64,000 bases of DNA from Roseobacter sp. MED193 (GCF_000152965.1 NZ_CH902583.1:2919694-2983693); one strand, 5' to 3'. Positions 35,014-42,916 are shown, counted from the first letter of the stretch. Notes: generated by a model not told the origin, from the sequence alone. A program made the numbers and translations.

Positions 35014-35952
35014 ATGGACAACATCATGGAATATCGACACAACGTAGACCCCGCAAACCCCTCTGGCAGCAACCTCGCATCTGGCCCAATGGGCTTCATC
35101 GCAACGGTTGGCGGAGGTTCTCTTGAGGTTACTAGCGGCCACGGCATGACCCGCAGCGGCGGCGTAGAGCACACCGCGCGTCCAATCGCAGACCCCTCCA
35201 CCGGCCTGACCTTCAGCACCGAAGCGGGCCTCCCGGTCCCCGGCGGCAATCCCCGCCCGAATGATCTGGTCGAGATAGGCGGTATGCGCGTAAAGGTCGC
35301 TCAGGCTGTCCGCGATGGGCTTATCATGGACCCCTCACGGGGCCTGCTCAATGCCCCTGAGAGCGGCCATAACGCTGACCCGCAGGTAAACCCTCACGCT
35401 GCCCGTGAAGGCGCTGTGGAGGCCCCTGAGAGCGTGGCAGATAGCTTCACCAATGACGTGCTGTCGCGCGTATCACCCTCCACAATCTCTTCTATCGAAG
35501 CTGACCTGAATGAGGGCCAGTTCTCCGAGAAGACGATGGATTACCTGATGCTTGAAGGCGGGCAAAGTGCAGAGGAATTGAGCGCTGTTCGCGATGCCTA
35601 CGCCGCCAAAGTTACCGCCGCTACCGGCATGGATGAGGCTGAGCTGCAAGAGCTGTGGCAAGACAACCGACAAGCCTTCAATGCGGCGGCGAGTGAGATG
35701 CTTAAGACCGGCAGCACCGCCGCCTTCCAAGACCTCGCAGCCAAGGCAGACGCCGCAGCATGGACCGCTATGAGCACCGATGAGGCCACTGAAGCATGGA
35801 AATCCCAGGACTTCCCTCAGGCTTTGCTAGACGCTGGCCTAGAGCCAAGTTTTGACGGTGGCGTGGTCTCGATCAACATTCCCGGCATGGGTGTTGTTCC
35901 GTGGGCCGAAGCGGTTCAGCGCGGGCTTGTGAAGGTGTCGCGCCATGGCTGA
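35014..35952 (+). CDS. Unassigned 312-residue protein of island A
   Basis: A soluble protein without signal peptide or membrane helix. The first third is glycine/serine/proline-rich (GSNLASGPMGFIATVGGGSL). The middle is helical and rich in Ala/Glu/Asp (IEADLNEGQFSEKTMDYLML, ATGMDEAELQELWQDNRQAF). The end has a beta-like GGVVSINIPGMGVVPWAEAV. I do not recognise the family. The composition recalls virion or capsid-accessory proteins of small phages and satellites, which is only an impression. An in-frame ATG at 35026 is an alternative start. It overlaps the next gene by eight bases. Confidence 0.7.
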   Translation: MDNIMEYRHNVDPANPSGSNLASGPMGFIATVGGGSLEVTSGHGMTRSGGVEHTARPIADPSTGLTFSTEAGLPVPGGNPRPNDLVEIGGMRVKVAQAVRDGLIMDPSRGLLNAPESGHNADPQVNPHAAREGAVEAPESVADSFTNDVLSRVSPSTISSIEADLNEGQFSEKTMDYLMLEGGQSAEELSAVRDAYAAKVTAATGMDEAELQELWQDNRQAFNAAASEMLKTGSTAAFQDLAAKADAAAWTAMSTDEATEAWKSQDFPQALLDAGLEPSFDGGVVSINIPGMGVVPWAEAVQRGLVKVSRHG

Positions 35953-36181
35953 CCCCAAGGCAAACCAGCAGGGCCAAGTTACCACCTTTGGCTGGCCCTC
36001 AGCGGCTGATGTAGCGGCTCAAATGCAGGCGAAACATGCGGCCTACCGGGCGCAGCAAAAGAAGCTGGAAGAGGCGACTGCTAAGGCCGAGGCCGAACGT
36101 GCCCGCGAAGGTGAGGCGAAAGCGGCCCGAACGCGGGAAGCCACACAGACCAGCTTGTTCTGGCATGACATCAAGCAATGA
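35945..36181 (+). CDS. Unassigned 78-residue charged protein of island A
   Basis: It overlaps the stop of the preceding gene, so it is likely co-translated. After GQVTTFGWPSAADVAAQMQA it is almost entirely Ala/Glu/Lys/Arg-rich and probably a single long helix, ending TQTSLFWHDIKQ. No family is recognised. Confidence 0.6.
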   Translation: MADPKANQQGQVTTFGWPSAADVAAQMQAKHAAYRAQQKKLEEATAKAEAERAREGEAKAARTREATQTSLFWHDIKQ

Positions 36182-36346
36182 AATCAAGGAGTGGTTGACC
36201 GGGCGGAAGTAGAGCGCCGCCTGTCATCCCCAACAAGAAGGAGGTATCCGGGAGACCGGGCACCTCCAAATATTTTTGTGCAAAAATTCGTGCCGGTGAA
36301 ATCATATAGTAGGCCGCAAAAACTCCCCCGGTGGGGAGGGGGGGGC

Positions 36347-36520
36347 TCAGTCCGCCTTTCCCTGCCGCTCAAGAGCCAATGCCGCAACTGCTAGTACGAT
36401 GAACGTCACGCTGGCGATAAGATTGCCGGGCCATGGCGGCGTTGACTGATGTATCAGCACGGGGAGTACAAAGGTGGAAATCGCTGTGATTGGATAGGGG
36501 CGTAACAGCTTCCTGAACAT
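36347..36520 (-). CDS. Possible small membrane protein of island A (57 residues)
   Basis: A minus-strand frame from ATG 36520 with AGGCGAGG upstream. It has two hydrophobic segments (YPITAISTFVLPVLI and LIASVTFIVLAVAALALE) and a charged end. It is divergent from the serine recombinase gene. The gap 36182-36346 shows no gene. Confidence 0.4.
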   Translation of the reverse strand: MFRKLLRPYPITAISTFVLPVLIHQSTPPWPGNLIASVTFIVLAVAALALERQGKAD

Positions 36521-36664
36521 GAATACCTCGCCTGTAAATATCGTCAGCGTATCCAGCGGCAGCGTGGCGGTCAACGGTTCCCCTTTCTGTAACACTCACA
36601 ACGTCCTTTGACATTTGCAACACTCTGCCTTATCTCCTCTCACAAGCAGAAGGAGCTGGGCAGA

Positions 36665-37330
36665 ATGAAGCGCTATGTGATCTATCGCCGGGTATCGACC
36701 GATGAGCAGGGCAAGTCTGGGCTGGGCCTTGAGGCGCAGGACAGGGACATCCGCCTGTTTCTCGAAGGTTACAGCGATCAGCCCTTTGAAGTGGTTGCTG
36801 AGTTCACTGAGGTGGCATCAGGCTCCGATGACCGTAGGCCAGAGCTGACCAAGGCCCTCGACATGGCCCGCAAGCATGGCGCTGAACTACTCGTTGCCAA
36901 GCTCGACCGCCTGTCCCGTAAGGTGTCCTTTATCTCTTCCCTTCTGGATGACCGGAAGGTGCAGCTTCGCGTGGCAGCTATGCCACAGGCGGACAAGTTC
37001 CAGCTTCATATCTACGCCGCATTGGCTGAGCAGGAGCGGGAGTTCATCTCGATCAGGACCAAGGCAGCACTCAAGGAAGCCAAGGCCCGTGGCGTGAAGC
37101 TGGGCGGTGCCCGTGACAAGACCATGAAGCGGAACCAAGAGGTCCAGCGTAAGGCCGCTGAACGCGCACAAAACGTGGCTGGCCTAATTCAGCCGCTGCG
37201 GGAAGCCGGGAAGAGCCTCAGGGAGATTGCTGCGGAGTTGAACCGAGCGGGGGTGCGAACGGCCCGTGGCGGTGAATGGCAAGCATCGCAGGTCAAGCGG
37301 ACCATAGAGCGACTTGAGCGGCGCGCATAA
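36665..37330 (+). CDS. Serine recombinase (resolvase/invertase family) of island A
   Basis: A 221-residue protein. The catalytic domain begins MKRYVIYRRVSTDEQGKSGL with the nucleophile Ser in RRVSTDEQ. It continues FTEVASGSDDRRPELTKALD and LLVAKLDRLSRKVSF with the catalytic arginines. A helix-turn-helix at the C-terminus reads REAGKSLREIAAELNRAGVR. GGAG precedes the ATG. It could resolve or invert DNA, or regulate the island; its site is not identified. Confidence 0.92.
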   Translation: MKRYVIYRRVSTDEQGKSGLGLEAQDRDIRLFLEGYSDQPFEVVAEFTEVASGSDDRRPELTKALDMARKHGAELLVAKLDRLSRKVSFISSLLDDRKVQLRVAAMPQADKFQLHIYAALAEQEREFISIRTKAALKEAKARGVKLGGARDKTMKRNQEVQRKAAERAQNVAGLIQPLREAGKSLREIAAELNRAGVRTARGGEWQASQVKRTIERLERRA

Positions 37331-37392
37331 GCAGCGCGACACCGATATTCATGCAGACGAACGCGCTGGGGTGTATCAGTTCTTTTTGGCCC

Positions 37393-37932
37393 CTAGACTG
37401 CAAGCCCCATCACATCAGTAATGCCCCATCTTATGCAGTCATGTGGGGCCGCGTCATCGTTGTCACAAAACTCAAGATCATCGAGCTGGTCGCTATCAAG
37501 CTCAGGCAGGTCCACGTGGAACTCAGCTTTACCCAAGGGGTCTATCCAAATCTGAGTTTCAGCGGTGAACTCCTTTTCGTTCCCGTCTGCATCGACAATA
37601 CCTACAACCACACGTATCCAAGTTGTTACGTAGTCTGGTGTTTTGTTCTCCAGCTCACCACCCCAGCCGATTGAGCGCAGATCACCACGCGGCCCTGCAC
37701 GGCCTACAGCATGGTCGCGTCCATAGAGACGCTTTTGAAAAGTCGATACACAGGTTGCCTTAATCGCCTCTGGAGAGATCAAGTCGCTGCGAGAATAAGC
37801 AACGCAATTCTCTGCACCTTTCAAAGTGCCTTGATTGATTGCCTCGTTTAAACCTTTCTGAATAGGTTTAATGCCAATGATTAAGGCGGCGACAAGACAT
37901 ACAAGCCCCCCAATCAGATAGTTCTTTACCAA
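37393..37932 (-). CDS. Unassigned membrane-anchored protein of island A
   Basis: A 179-residue protein from a TTG start at 37932 with GGAGG five bases upstream; a longer frame from ATG 38043 would run through the TTGGTCAATG repeats and lacks such a site. One N-terminal membrane helix (YLIGGLVCLVAALIIGI) precedes a soluble domain with four cysteines, for example GAENCVAYSRSDLI and LEFCDNDDAAPHDC. No family is recognised. Confidence 0.6.
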   Translation of the reverse strand: MVKNYLIGGLVCLVAALIIGIKPIQKGLNEAINQGTLKGAENCVAYSRSDLISPEAIKATCVSTFQKRLYGRDHAVGRAGPRGDLRSIGWGGELENKTPDYVTTWIRVVVGIVDADGNEKEFTAETQIWIDPLGKAEFHVDLPELDSDQLDDLEFCDNDDAAPHDCIRWGITDVMGLAV

Positions 37933-38022
37933 TGCTACCTCCGTACGGTTGCTTAAGTAATGCGCCGCTACACTGACGGCCCTTTGGTATTTCAGCAATC
38001 GGATGTTTGAACTGAATTTTAA

Positions 38023-38055
38023 TTGGTCAATGTTGTTTGTCAATGTTGGTCAATG
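38023..38055 (+). repeat. Direct repeats TTGGTCAATG, right arm of island A
   Basis: Copies at 38023-38032 and 38046-38055 are exact; the one at 38036-38045 has one change (TTTGTCAATG). The first two are 13 bp apart, as on the left end. They lie 41 bases from att copy 2. Confidence 0.65.
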
Positions 38056-38095
38056 CCAACACCTAACTCATTGATAATAATAGAAATAGGTATGA

Positions 38096-38112
38096 TGGCG
38101 GAGACGAAGGGA
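38096..38112. repeat. att copy 2 (between islands)
   Basis: TGGCGGAGACGAAGGGA, identical to att copies 1 and 3. It is the shared boundary of islands A and B. Confidence 0.85.
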
Positions 38113-38237
38113 GACGATCTCATTTCGAACAGCCTCAATAGTTTCAGACACTTACATGCACTTTGTGGTACACAACGCGCTTAAGTTCAAGATGGACCAC
38201 ACAAACATCCATTGCAATCTACCCGAACGACCAGACG

Positions 38238-38633
38238 TCAAAGCCGGGGAACCGAAGTGATGAAACCACGGATCACAGTTTCGTCGTCCACCTCCACTCG
38301 GCATACGACTTCGAACCGCTCACCGGGTCCGCTGTGTTCCTTGATGAACTTCTCCGCTTCCTGCTTCTCATTCCCCTCAGGAGGTGTGCAGAAAGCCCAC
38401 GCGTCTTCGATGTAGAACGGGACGTCTGCCGTGTAGCCAAAGTAGCGACGGGTCTCTTTCTCGTTCGGCACCCCTACCAGTATGGCCCTCAAGCCGTTCT
38501 TGTACGAGATCGAGAAGGCTCCCGGCGGCATGTCCGGTCGTGTATGCAAGTCAGCTCGGTAGTAGTCGTATGCTCCGTAGCCGACAAACGCGACTACAGC
38601 CACGACCAAGACCCTTCCTATCCACTTCCACAT
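38238..38633 (-). CDS. Unassigned membrane-anchored protein of island B (131 residues)
   Basis: The N-terminus MWKWIGRVLVVAVVAFVGYG is a membrane anchor or signal. The rest is a small soluble domain with two cysteines (AWAFCTPPEGNEKQEAEKFI and FEVVCRVEVDDET). No family is recognised. It is the last gene of a likely operon with the next upstream small membrane gene. The 125 bases from att copy 2 to its stop hold no gene. Confidence 0.6.
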   Translation of the reverse strand: MWKWIGRVLVVAVVAFVGYGAYDYYRADLHTRPDMPPGAFSISYKNGLRAILVGVPNEKETRRYFGYTADVPFYIEDAWAFCTPPEGNEKQEAEKFIKEHSGPGERFEVVCRVEVDDETVIRGFITSVPRL

Positions 38634-38643
38634 GTTCCCGCTC

Positions 38644-38877
38644 CTAGCTGCTTTGTGTCCGTTGCTTTTCCTTGAGTTTCTGCCCCCAAGTGATCAAAGC
38701 TATGCCGGGAGCAAGGGTGATAGCCGTTACGATGAAGTTGGATACATTGAACGGGCTGAGCATCTGAAGTGCCGCCCAAAGCCCTTCCTTCACTGCGATG
38801 CCCGCAAGGCCGAGCAGCACCAATGCGCCCCCTCCTGCGAGAAGCACCCAACCCAAGACCGTCACTACTCTAGCCAT
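38644..38877 (-). CDS. Small membrane protein of island B (77 residues)
   Basis: It starts MARVVTVLGWVLLAGGGALV and has two or three hydrophobic segments and a charged end KLKEKQRTQSS. The start at 38877 is chosen because the upstream extension of the frame is highly charged and unlike a membrane protein start. It lies 10 bases from the following gene. Confidence 0.55.
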   Translation of the reverse strand: MARVVTVLGWVLLAGGGALVLLGLAGIAVKEGLWAALQMLSPFNVSNFIVTAITLAPGIALITWGQKLKEKQRTQSS

Positions 38878-38979
38878 TGTTTTCGTTTCCTTTTCATCTT
38901 TGGCGTGAAACACAAATGCGAGATAAATGGAAAAGGTGAGTGATTGCAAGGGCCATTCCGCCCTTCCATGCAGCGCGGG

Positions 38980-39615
38980 CTACAATGCCCATCTGGCTAA
39001 GGCTTCTTCAGCCGACGCAGGGTCCTTTCGGATGCGTAATACGGTTTGGCGTGTCAGCCCTGTTGCCTTAGCTATCTCCGATGCACCCGCTCCACTGCCC
39101 AGCATGTCCACGACAACACCTAGCGTCTCTCGGTCATAGCTGGGCTTCTTGCCTCGGTACTTGGTGTCGTCCTGCTTTGCAGCCGCTATACCCGCCTTCT
39201 GAGCCTCCTTCGTGGCCTCTGCCTGCGCCTGTGCCGTCGCGGCCATGAAAGCTATCAGAGCGTCGCGTACGGCTTCCTGCATGGGGTCCCGTGTGGCCCC
39301 GTCGAATGTCAGCCCATTGATTACCGTCTTCACCACGACACCCTGCCGCATGAAGTGGCGGATCGTGTCCGTAACATCTTGGTAGTTGCGGCCCAGTCGG
39401 TCCACCCAGCGGACCACAAGCGTGTCATCGTGGCGGAGCTTGTCGTACAGCCGCTTCCCCTCAGGCCGCTCCTGCAGCGTCGTGCTAACGCCTGAGACCC
39501 CGTGGTCCGCCACCACCTCGTCGATCACAAAGCCTGCTGCCTCTGCCTGCGCCCTCTGGTGGTCTAGCGTTTGGTCCGTGGTGGAAACTCGTGCGTACAG
39601 GATGGTCTTGCTCAT
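38980..39615 (-). CDS. Serine recombinase (resolvase family) of island B
   Basis: A 211-residue enzyme: MSKTILYARVSTTDQTLDHQ with the nucleophile Ser, DHGVSGVSTTLQERPEG, LVVRWVDRLGRNYQDV and a C-terminal helix-turn-helix GASEIAKATGLTRQTVLRIR. The order is that of Tn3-type resolvases and DNA invertases. Repeated TGTCCG/CGGACA and TGTACGTT elements lie immediately upstream (39628-39740) and may be its site. Confidence 0.93.
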   Translation of the reverse strand: MSKTILYARVSTTDQTLDHQRAQAEAAGFVIDEVVADHGVSGVSTTLQERPEGKRLYDKLRHDDTLVVRWVDRLGRNYQDVTDTIRHFMRQGVVVKTVINGLTFDGATRDPMQEAVRDALIAFMAATAQAQAEATKEAQKAGIAAAKQDDTKYRGKKPSYDRETLGVVVDMLGSGAGASEIAKATGLTRQTVLRIRKDPASAEEALARWAL

Positions 39616-39627
39616 GTTGTCCTCATG

Positions 39628-39740
39628 TGTCCGATTGGGTTATGTACGTTGATAATAGTGTACGATGATGCATGTCAACCCTTACGGACACCCCTGCGGA
39701 CATGGACCTATTTGTACGTTAACCTATGCCCTAACGGACA
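39628..39740. promoter_or_regulatory. Candidate res site upstream of the island B recombinase
   Basis: TGTCCGATTGGGTT (39628-39641) is mirrored by AACCCTTACGGACA (39677-39690), matching at 11 of 14 positions. TGTACGTT occurs at 39643 and 39713, and CGGACA again at 39697 and 39735. A run of such half-sites directly before a resolvase gene is what a multi-subsite recombination or operator region looks like. Confidence 0.5.
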
Positions 39741-39824
39741 AAGGGAGATTGGGCCGTGAGCTGAGTCAGGTTGTCGCAGAGTCTTTCTCGTCCCCTACTG
39801 CTACTCGTCAGGGCAAGGTGATCT

Positions 39825-40085
39825 ATGCAAGTTGGCATTGGTTTCAGAGCCTTGCGTCGTCAAAACCAACTCGGACACGCAAACATGACAGACATTCTCT
39901 ACCTGCCCATTCCCTTCCTTGGCCGCATCTATGCCCAGCGCGACACGGTCACCACACGCCGCATCGAATGGGAAGTCTTGCACGGCTCCAATGGTAGGGA
40001 GTATCTTCTCTGCCTTGGTAGCCTTCGGGTCTACCTGACACCAGCTCATGTCGTGGCTGTGGAGAGACACACGGAGCATCGCTGA
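39825..40085 (+). CDS. Possible unassigned protein of island B (86 residues)
   Basis: An ATG frame with AAGGTG upstream. The latter half (LYLPIPFLGRIYAQRDTVTT, EWEVLHGSNGREYLLCLGSL) reads like a compact beta-rich protein. It is divergent from the serine recombinase. A second possible start is the ATG at 39885. The GC-rich 150 bases that follow, to 40236, show no gene. Confidence 0.4.
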   Translation: MQVGIGFRALRRQNQLGHANMTDILYLPIPFLGRIYAQRDTVTTRRIEWEVLHGSNGREYLLCLGSLRVYLTPAHVVAVERHTEHR

Positions 40086-40236
40086 GCGCGGTGAGGGCGG
40101 GCTGTCCTTGCGGGTGGCCCACCCCCCCCCTAATCGTCTGCCCCCACACCCTCGGCGCAACCCCATGGGGGAGAAAGCCCATCTGCCGTGTATGTGGTAA
40201 GCAGCTGAGATTTTTGCAGTTCAAACAAGCTGCGGT

Positions 40237-40995
40237 TCAGAACGGGAGGTCTTCTTCGTCCTCGTCGTCTTCACGCAGCTCGTCAACGACGTAAGCCAGC
40301 ACCTGCTTTGACAGTCGCCACTCAAGGACGCGGGCAACTGCTTCCCATTGGCGGCTTCCCATACGCCCAAGCTCTTTGCCTATCGCGTCGTCCAGTGCCT
40401 TCGCCCTTGTTTCGATCGCCTGCTCTTGCATGTCCTCGTCCCATTCCTCTTGCTCGATACCCTTCACGGCCCGCATTGCCATCCACCAAGAATCAGGAAG
40501 CTCGGCCTCTTGATCGTCCAATACCGTTCGATGTCGTCGCATCTTGGCGACGGTCCCATCGCTGACGCCCGTTGCTTTGACGGTCTGCGCCCTTGAGAGC
40601 TTGTGGTCGGAACAGACCAGACGCCATGCCGCGTTGTCGCGCTCCGTCTTGGTCATGGGCAGCTTGGTCTTCGTGTTCTCGTTCAGCGCCAAGAGTACAG
40701 CGTCGGTTTCGCTGCATTCGTGGACAACGACAGGGACAGCTTTTGTGTGTCCAGCTCGGATGTAGGCTGCGTGGCGGTGGTGTCCGTCCACTACAACATG
40801 ATCAGCTTCACCTCGCTTCCAGACCGTCATTGGGTCCAACACATGTCCCGCCTTGATCGCATCTGTCAGGCTGCGCACGTGGTCCTCGACCGTCTCAAAC
40901 TCGCGGAACTGGAACGTGTCAGGCTCTGTTGTCAGCTGACTGAGGGGCAAGCGCATACGCTTGGGGCGATTAACCCCTTGTTTTTCTTTAGTCAT
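40237..40995 (-). CDS. ParB/Srx-type nuclease-like protein of island B
   Basis: A 252-residue protein. The N-terminal ParB-like domain contains RLPLSQLTTEPDTFQFRE, GHVLDPMTVWKRGEADHVVV, DGHHRHAAYIRAG and VLLALNENTKTKLPMTKTER. A helix-turn-helix-like segment follows (LSRAQTVKATGVSDGTVAKM). The C-terminus is very acidic (ELREDDEDEEDLPF). No parA is nearby, so it is more likely a regulator or DNA-binding island protein than a partition protein. The ATG at 40995 gives the family-like start. Confidence 0.8.
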   Translation of the reverse strand: MTKEKQGVNRPKRMRLPLSQLTTEPDTFQFREFETVEDHVRSLTDAIKAGHVLDPMTVWKRGEADHVVVDGHHRHAAYIRAGHTKAVPVVVHECSETDAVLLALNENTKTKLPMTKTERDNAAWRLVCSDHKLSRAQTVKATGVSDGTVAKMRRHRTVLDDQEAELPDSWWMAMRAVKGIEQEEWDEDMQEQAIETRAKALDDAIGKELGRMGSRQWEAVARVLEWRLSKQVLAYVVDELREDDEDEEDLPF

Positions 40996-41221
40996 TTCTG
41001 GGTTTCTCTTCGGTTCAGTGGGTCCAAATCGCTGGTCCCAGCCTGTGCAGAATGCACAGTCAGTAGTTGCACACCTAAGCGATGGCAAAAGCCCTGCCTC
41101 AGGATCCCGCCGAAGCTATCACGCCTCGTCCACGGGAACCCGAAGCAGAAGCCACGGACCAGCCGAAGAGACCAGCGAGGCGTCACACCGGAGCCGTCAC
41201 TCCGAACACCTGCTGGTTATC

Positions 41222-41290
41222 TTCAATGGTGGAACTCAGTTTGATGGTGGAACCTAACCCCTTGGTGTCATGGGGCAGCTTCAATGGTGG
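41222..41290 (+). repeat. Three TTCAATGGTGG-like repeats beside the integrase end
   Basis: TTCAATGGTGGAAC, TTTGATGGTGGAAC and TTCAATGGTGGG occur in a row near 41222, 41240 and 41280, in the gap between the ParB-like and integrase genes (40996-41296). No gene is supported in the gap. They may be protein-binding repeats or decay products. Confidence 0.4.
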
Positions 41291-41296
41291 GGGTTA

Positions 41297-42709
41297 TCAG
41301 AACGCCTCAAGGTATCCGGCCTCCTTCAAGGCGTCCCAGACCGTTCTCTGGACATCCTTAAGCAGCTCCTTGGTTAAGCCGTGGTCATACACTTGCGAAG
41401 CATTTCTTGGCCCCTCCCAGCCTCCTACCTCGTAGATACGATCTTCCGGCACCCCGGCCCTCCTAGCAGTTGTCCTCCACGTATGCCTAAAGGAGTGCAT
41501 CGCCAACTTGCCGTTTGTCTCTTCGCCCAGCACTTTGCGCCTGTAGCGTGTGAACCACTGCGAAGCTGAGTTGACCTTCTGTGTAGAAGGCTTCAGGGGC
41601 CACTCTGGGAAAAGCCGTTGCTCCGCGAAGTGTATTCCCGTCTGCATCTCCCTGACCATGTTGATACGCTGTGTCATAAGGCGCTGGGCGTCATCCACCA
41701 GCGGAATGAACCGCTGTGCGTTGTCTGTCTTCCCCTTCATCACGTCAAAGCCGGAGCCGTCTTCTTCGACGTGCTTCAGCATGAGTGAGCCGACCTCATC
41801 CACTCGGCATCCGGTCGCCAACGCCAGCCGTAAGAGGTCTCCTTGCCTGCTGCCCCACTGCGGGAACCCAGAGAACAGCTTAGTGACCTGCTCGGACGTG
41901 AACGCTGTCCTTGCGTCCTCCGGTTTTTTCTTGGTCGCTTTCTTCTTGGGTGTCCCTTTCTCTTCGATGATCCACGGGTTGCGGATTGGTCGTCCACTCT
42001 TCGTCTTGAGCAGTTTCTTGTCAGCGATGGCCCATGCCCACATCCCCCGAAGCAACGTCATGTGCTTGGCAATCGTCCCTGCCTTCACCTTGACCACAAG
42101 CGGCAGGTACTCCGTTCTGAACTGGAACACCTTGTCAGGGGTCACGTCGTGTAAGGTAGGCTGCTCAACTCCCAAGAACGCTATCAGGTACTTCACCGAT
42201 GAGCGGACATTCAACGCTGTTGTGATGGCGAGAGGGTCGTAGCCAAACGGATTGCCTTCAGCTCTTTCCTCTAGGTACATCTCCAATGCTTGATCTAAGG
42301 GGACAGCACCCCTGAACACGATCTTGGCGAAGGTGTTGACCTGCTCAACTAGTCCAGCTGCGGCAGCCTTGTCCAACTGGTCTGTGAGAACGTGATCTAA
42401 GGCATCAAGGTCTTCGGCTTCATTGCGCATCTGCCGCCACTCAGAAGCACTTTCAGGAGACAAGTCGATGATACGACCAATGCTCTTCTTCCCAGTGTCA
42501 GCAAGGGCATCAGCTTCAAGCTGCCTTATCTGGCCAATACGAACATCCCTCAAGCGAATAGCCTCAGCGTGGCTTCTGGTGTTTAGCCCGAGTTTGATTT
42601 CTCGTCCGAACTTCCTGCCTGTCCAAGGATTTCCTGTGCCGATCAGCACTTCTGGAGTGACCATGCGAAGAGAATACCCCCGCCCTCGGGGCTTGATGAG
42701 ATACTGCAT
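41297..42709 (-). CDS. Tyrosine integrase of island B
   Basis: A 470-residue recombinase from the ATG at 42709, whose start MQYLIKPRGRGYSLRMVTPE is typical of this integrase group; the frame is open to 42799. The catalytic residues are Arg in LATGCRVDEVGSL, HSFRHTWRT, Trp in place of the third His in VGGWEGPRN and Tyr in SQVYDHGL. It is located directly next to the tRNA-Ser gene that it would use as attachment site. It is not closely similar to the island A integrase, so the two islands were acquired separately. Confidence 0.92.
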   Translation of the reverse strand: MQYLIKPRGRGYSLRMVTPEVLIGTGNPWTGRKFGREIKLGLNTRSHAEAIRLRDVRIGQIRQLEADALADTGKKSIGRIIDLSPESASEWRQMRNEAEDLDALDHVLTDQLDKAAAAGLVEQVNTFAKIVFRGAVPLDQALEMYLEERAEGNPFGYDPLAITTALNVRSSVKYLIAFLGVEQPTLHDVTPDKVFQFRTEYLPLVVKVKAGTIAKHMTLLRGMWAWAIADKKLLKTKSGRPIRNPWIIEEKGTPKKKATKKKPEDARTAFTSEQVTKLFSGFPQWGSRQGDLLRLALATGCRVDEVGSLMLKHVEEDGSGFDVMKGKTDNAQRFIPLVDDAQRLMTQRINMVREMQTGIHFAEQRLFPEWPLKPSTQKVNSASQWFTRYRRKVLGEETNGKLAMHSFRHTWRTTARRAGVPEDRIYEVGGWEGPRNASQVYDHGLTKELLKDVQRTVWDALKEAGYLEAF

Positions 42710-42762
42710 GTCAGGCTCTTGAATACCTGACGCGCTTAGTGAGGGCTTCATGTGGTCCATCA

Positions 42763-42787
42763 TGTACCACGCAATAGGGTGTACCAC
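42763..42787 (-). repeat. TGTACCAC repeats between integrase B and tRNA-Ser
   Basis: TGTACCAC occurs at 42763-42770 and 42780-42787, and its complement GTGGTACA at 38165-38172 just inside the other end of island B. These could be arm-type sites of integrase B. The evidence is weaker than for island A. Confidence 0.35.
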
Positions 42788-42826
42788 ACCCATTTTCAAC
42801 CATACAAATCAATAGCTTAGATGTGA

Positions 42827-42843
42827 TGGCGGAGACGAAGGGA
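42827..42843. repeat. att copy 3 (in the tRNA-Ser 3' end)
   Basis: TGGCGGAGACGAAGGGA on the plus strand is the complement of the last 17 tRNA bases and is repeated at 32915 and 38096. Confidence 0.85.
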
Positions 42844-42916
42844 TTCGAACCCTCGAGACCCTTCCGGGCCTACTCCCTTAGCAGGGGAGCGCCTTCGACC
42901 ACTCGGCCACGTCTCC
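42827..42916 (-). tRNA. tRNA-Ser (anticodon GCT)
   Basis: A 90-nt class II tRNA with encoded CCA. The acceptor stem is GGAGACG/CGTCTCC, the anticodon loop CTGCTAA, the long variable arm is present, and the T-loop is TTCGAAT. Its last 17 bases are the att core used by the islands lying downstream of it. The gene remains complete, so the islands restored its 3' end on integration. Confidence 0.97.

Larger units (their letters stand above)
32915..38112. mobile_element. Tandem island A at tRNA-Ser
   Basis: A 5.2-kb segment bounded by 17-bp copies of the tRNA-Ser 3' end (TGGCGGAGACGAAGGGA) at 32915-32931 and 38096-38112. It contains an integrase next to the left copy, a serine recombinase, several unassigned genes, and TTGGTCAATG repeats inside both ends. 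The two att copies share extra flanking bases (AGGTATG). Extent is inferred from these repeats. Confidence 0.8.
38096..42843. mobile_element. Tandem island B at tRNA-Ser
   Basis: A 4.7-kb segment between att copy 2 (38096-38112) and the tRNA-Ser 3' end (42827-42843). It contains two small envelope-type genes, a serine recombinase, a ParB-like gene and a tyrosine integrase next to the tRNA. Its end toward island A is the same att copy that closes island A, as expected for tandem insertion. Confidence 0.8.

Noticed and set aside
40091-40294. Plus-strand frame with a CRVCGK zinc-ribbon-like motif and a serine run
   Set aside because: The serine run is the complement of the acidic tail of the ParB-like gene and the frame has no good start. 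The cysteines are probably chance.
41222-41290. Possible CRISPR-like array
   Set aside because: There are only three short imperfect copies with unequal spacing and no cas genes, so it is not a CRISPR.
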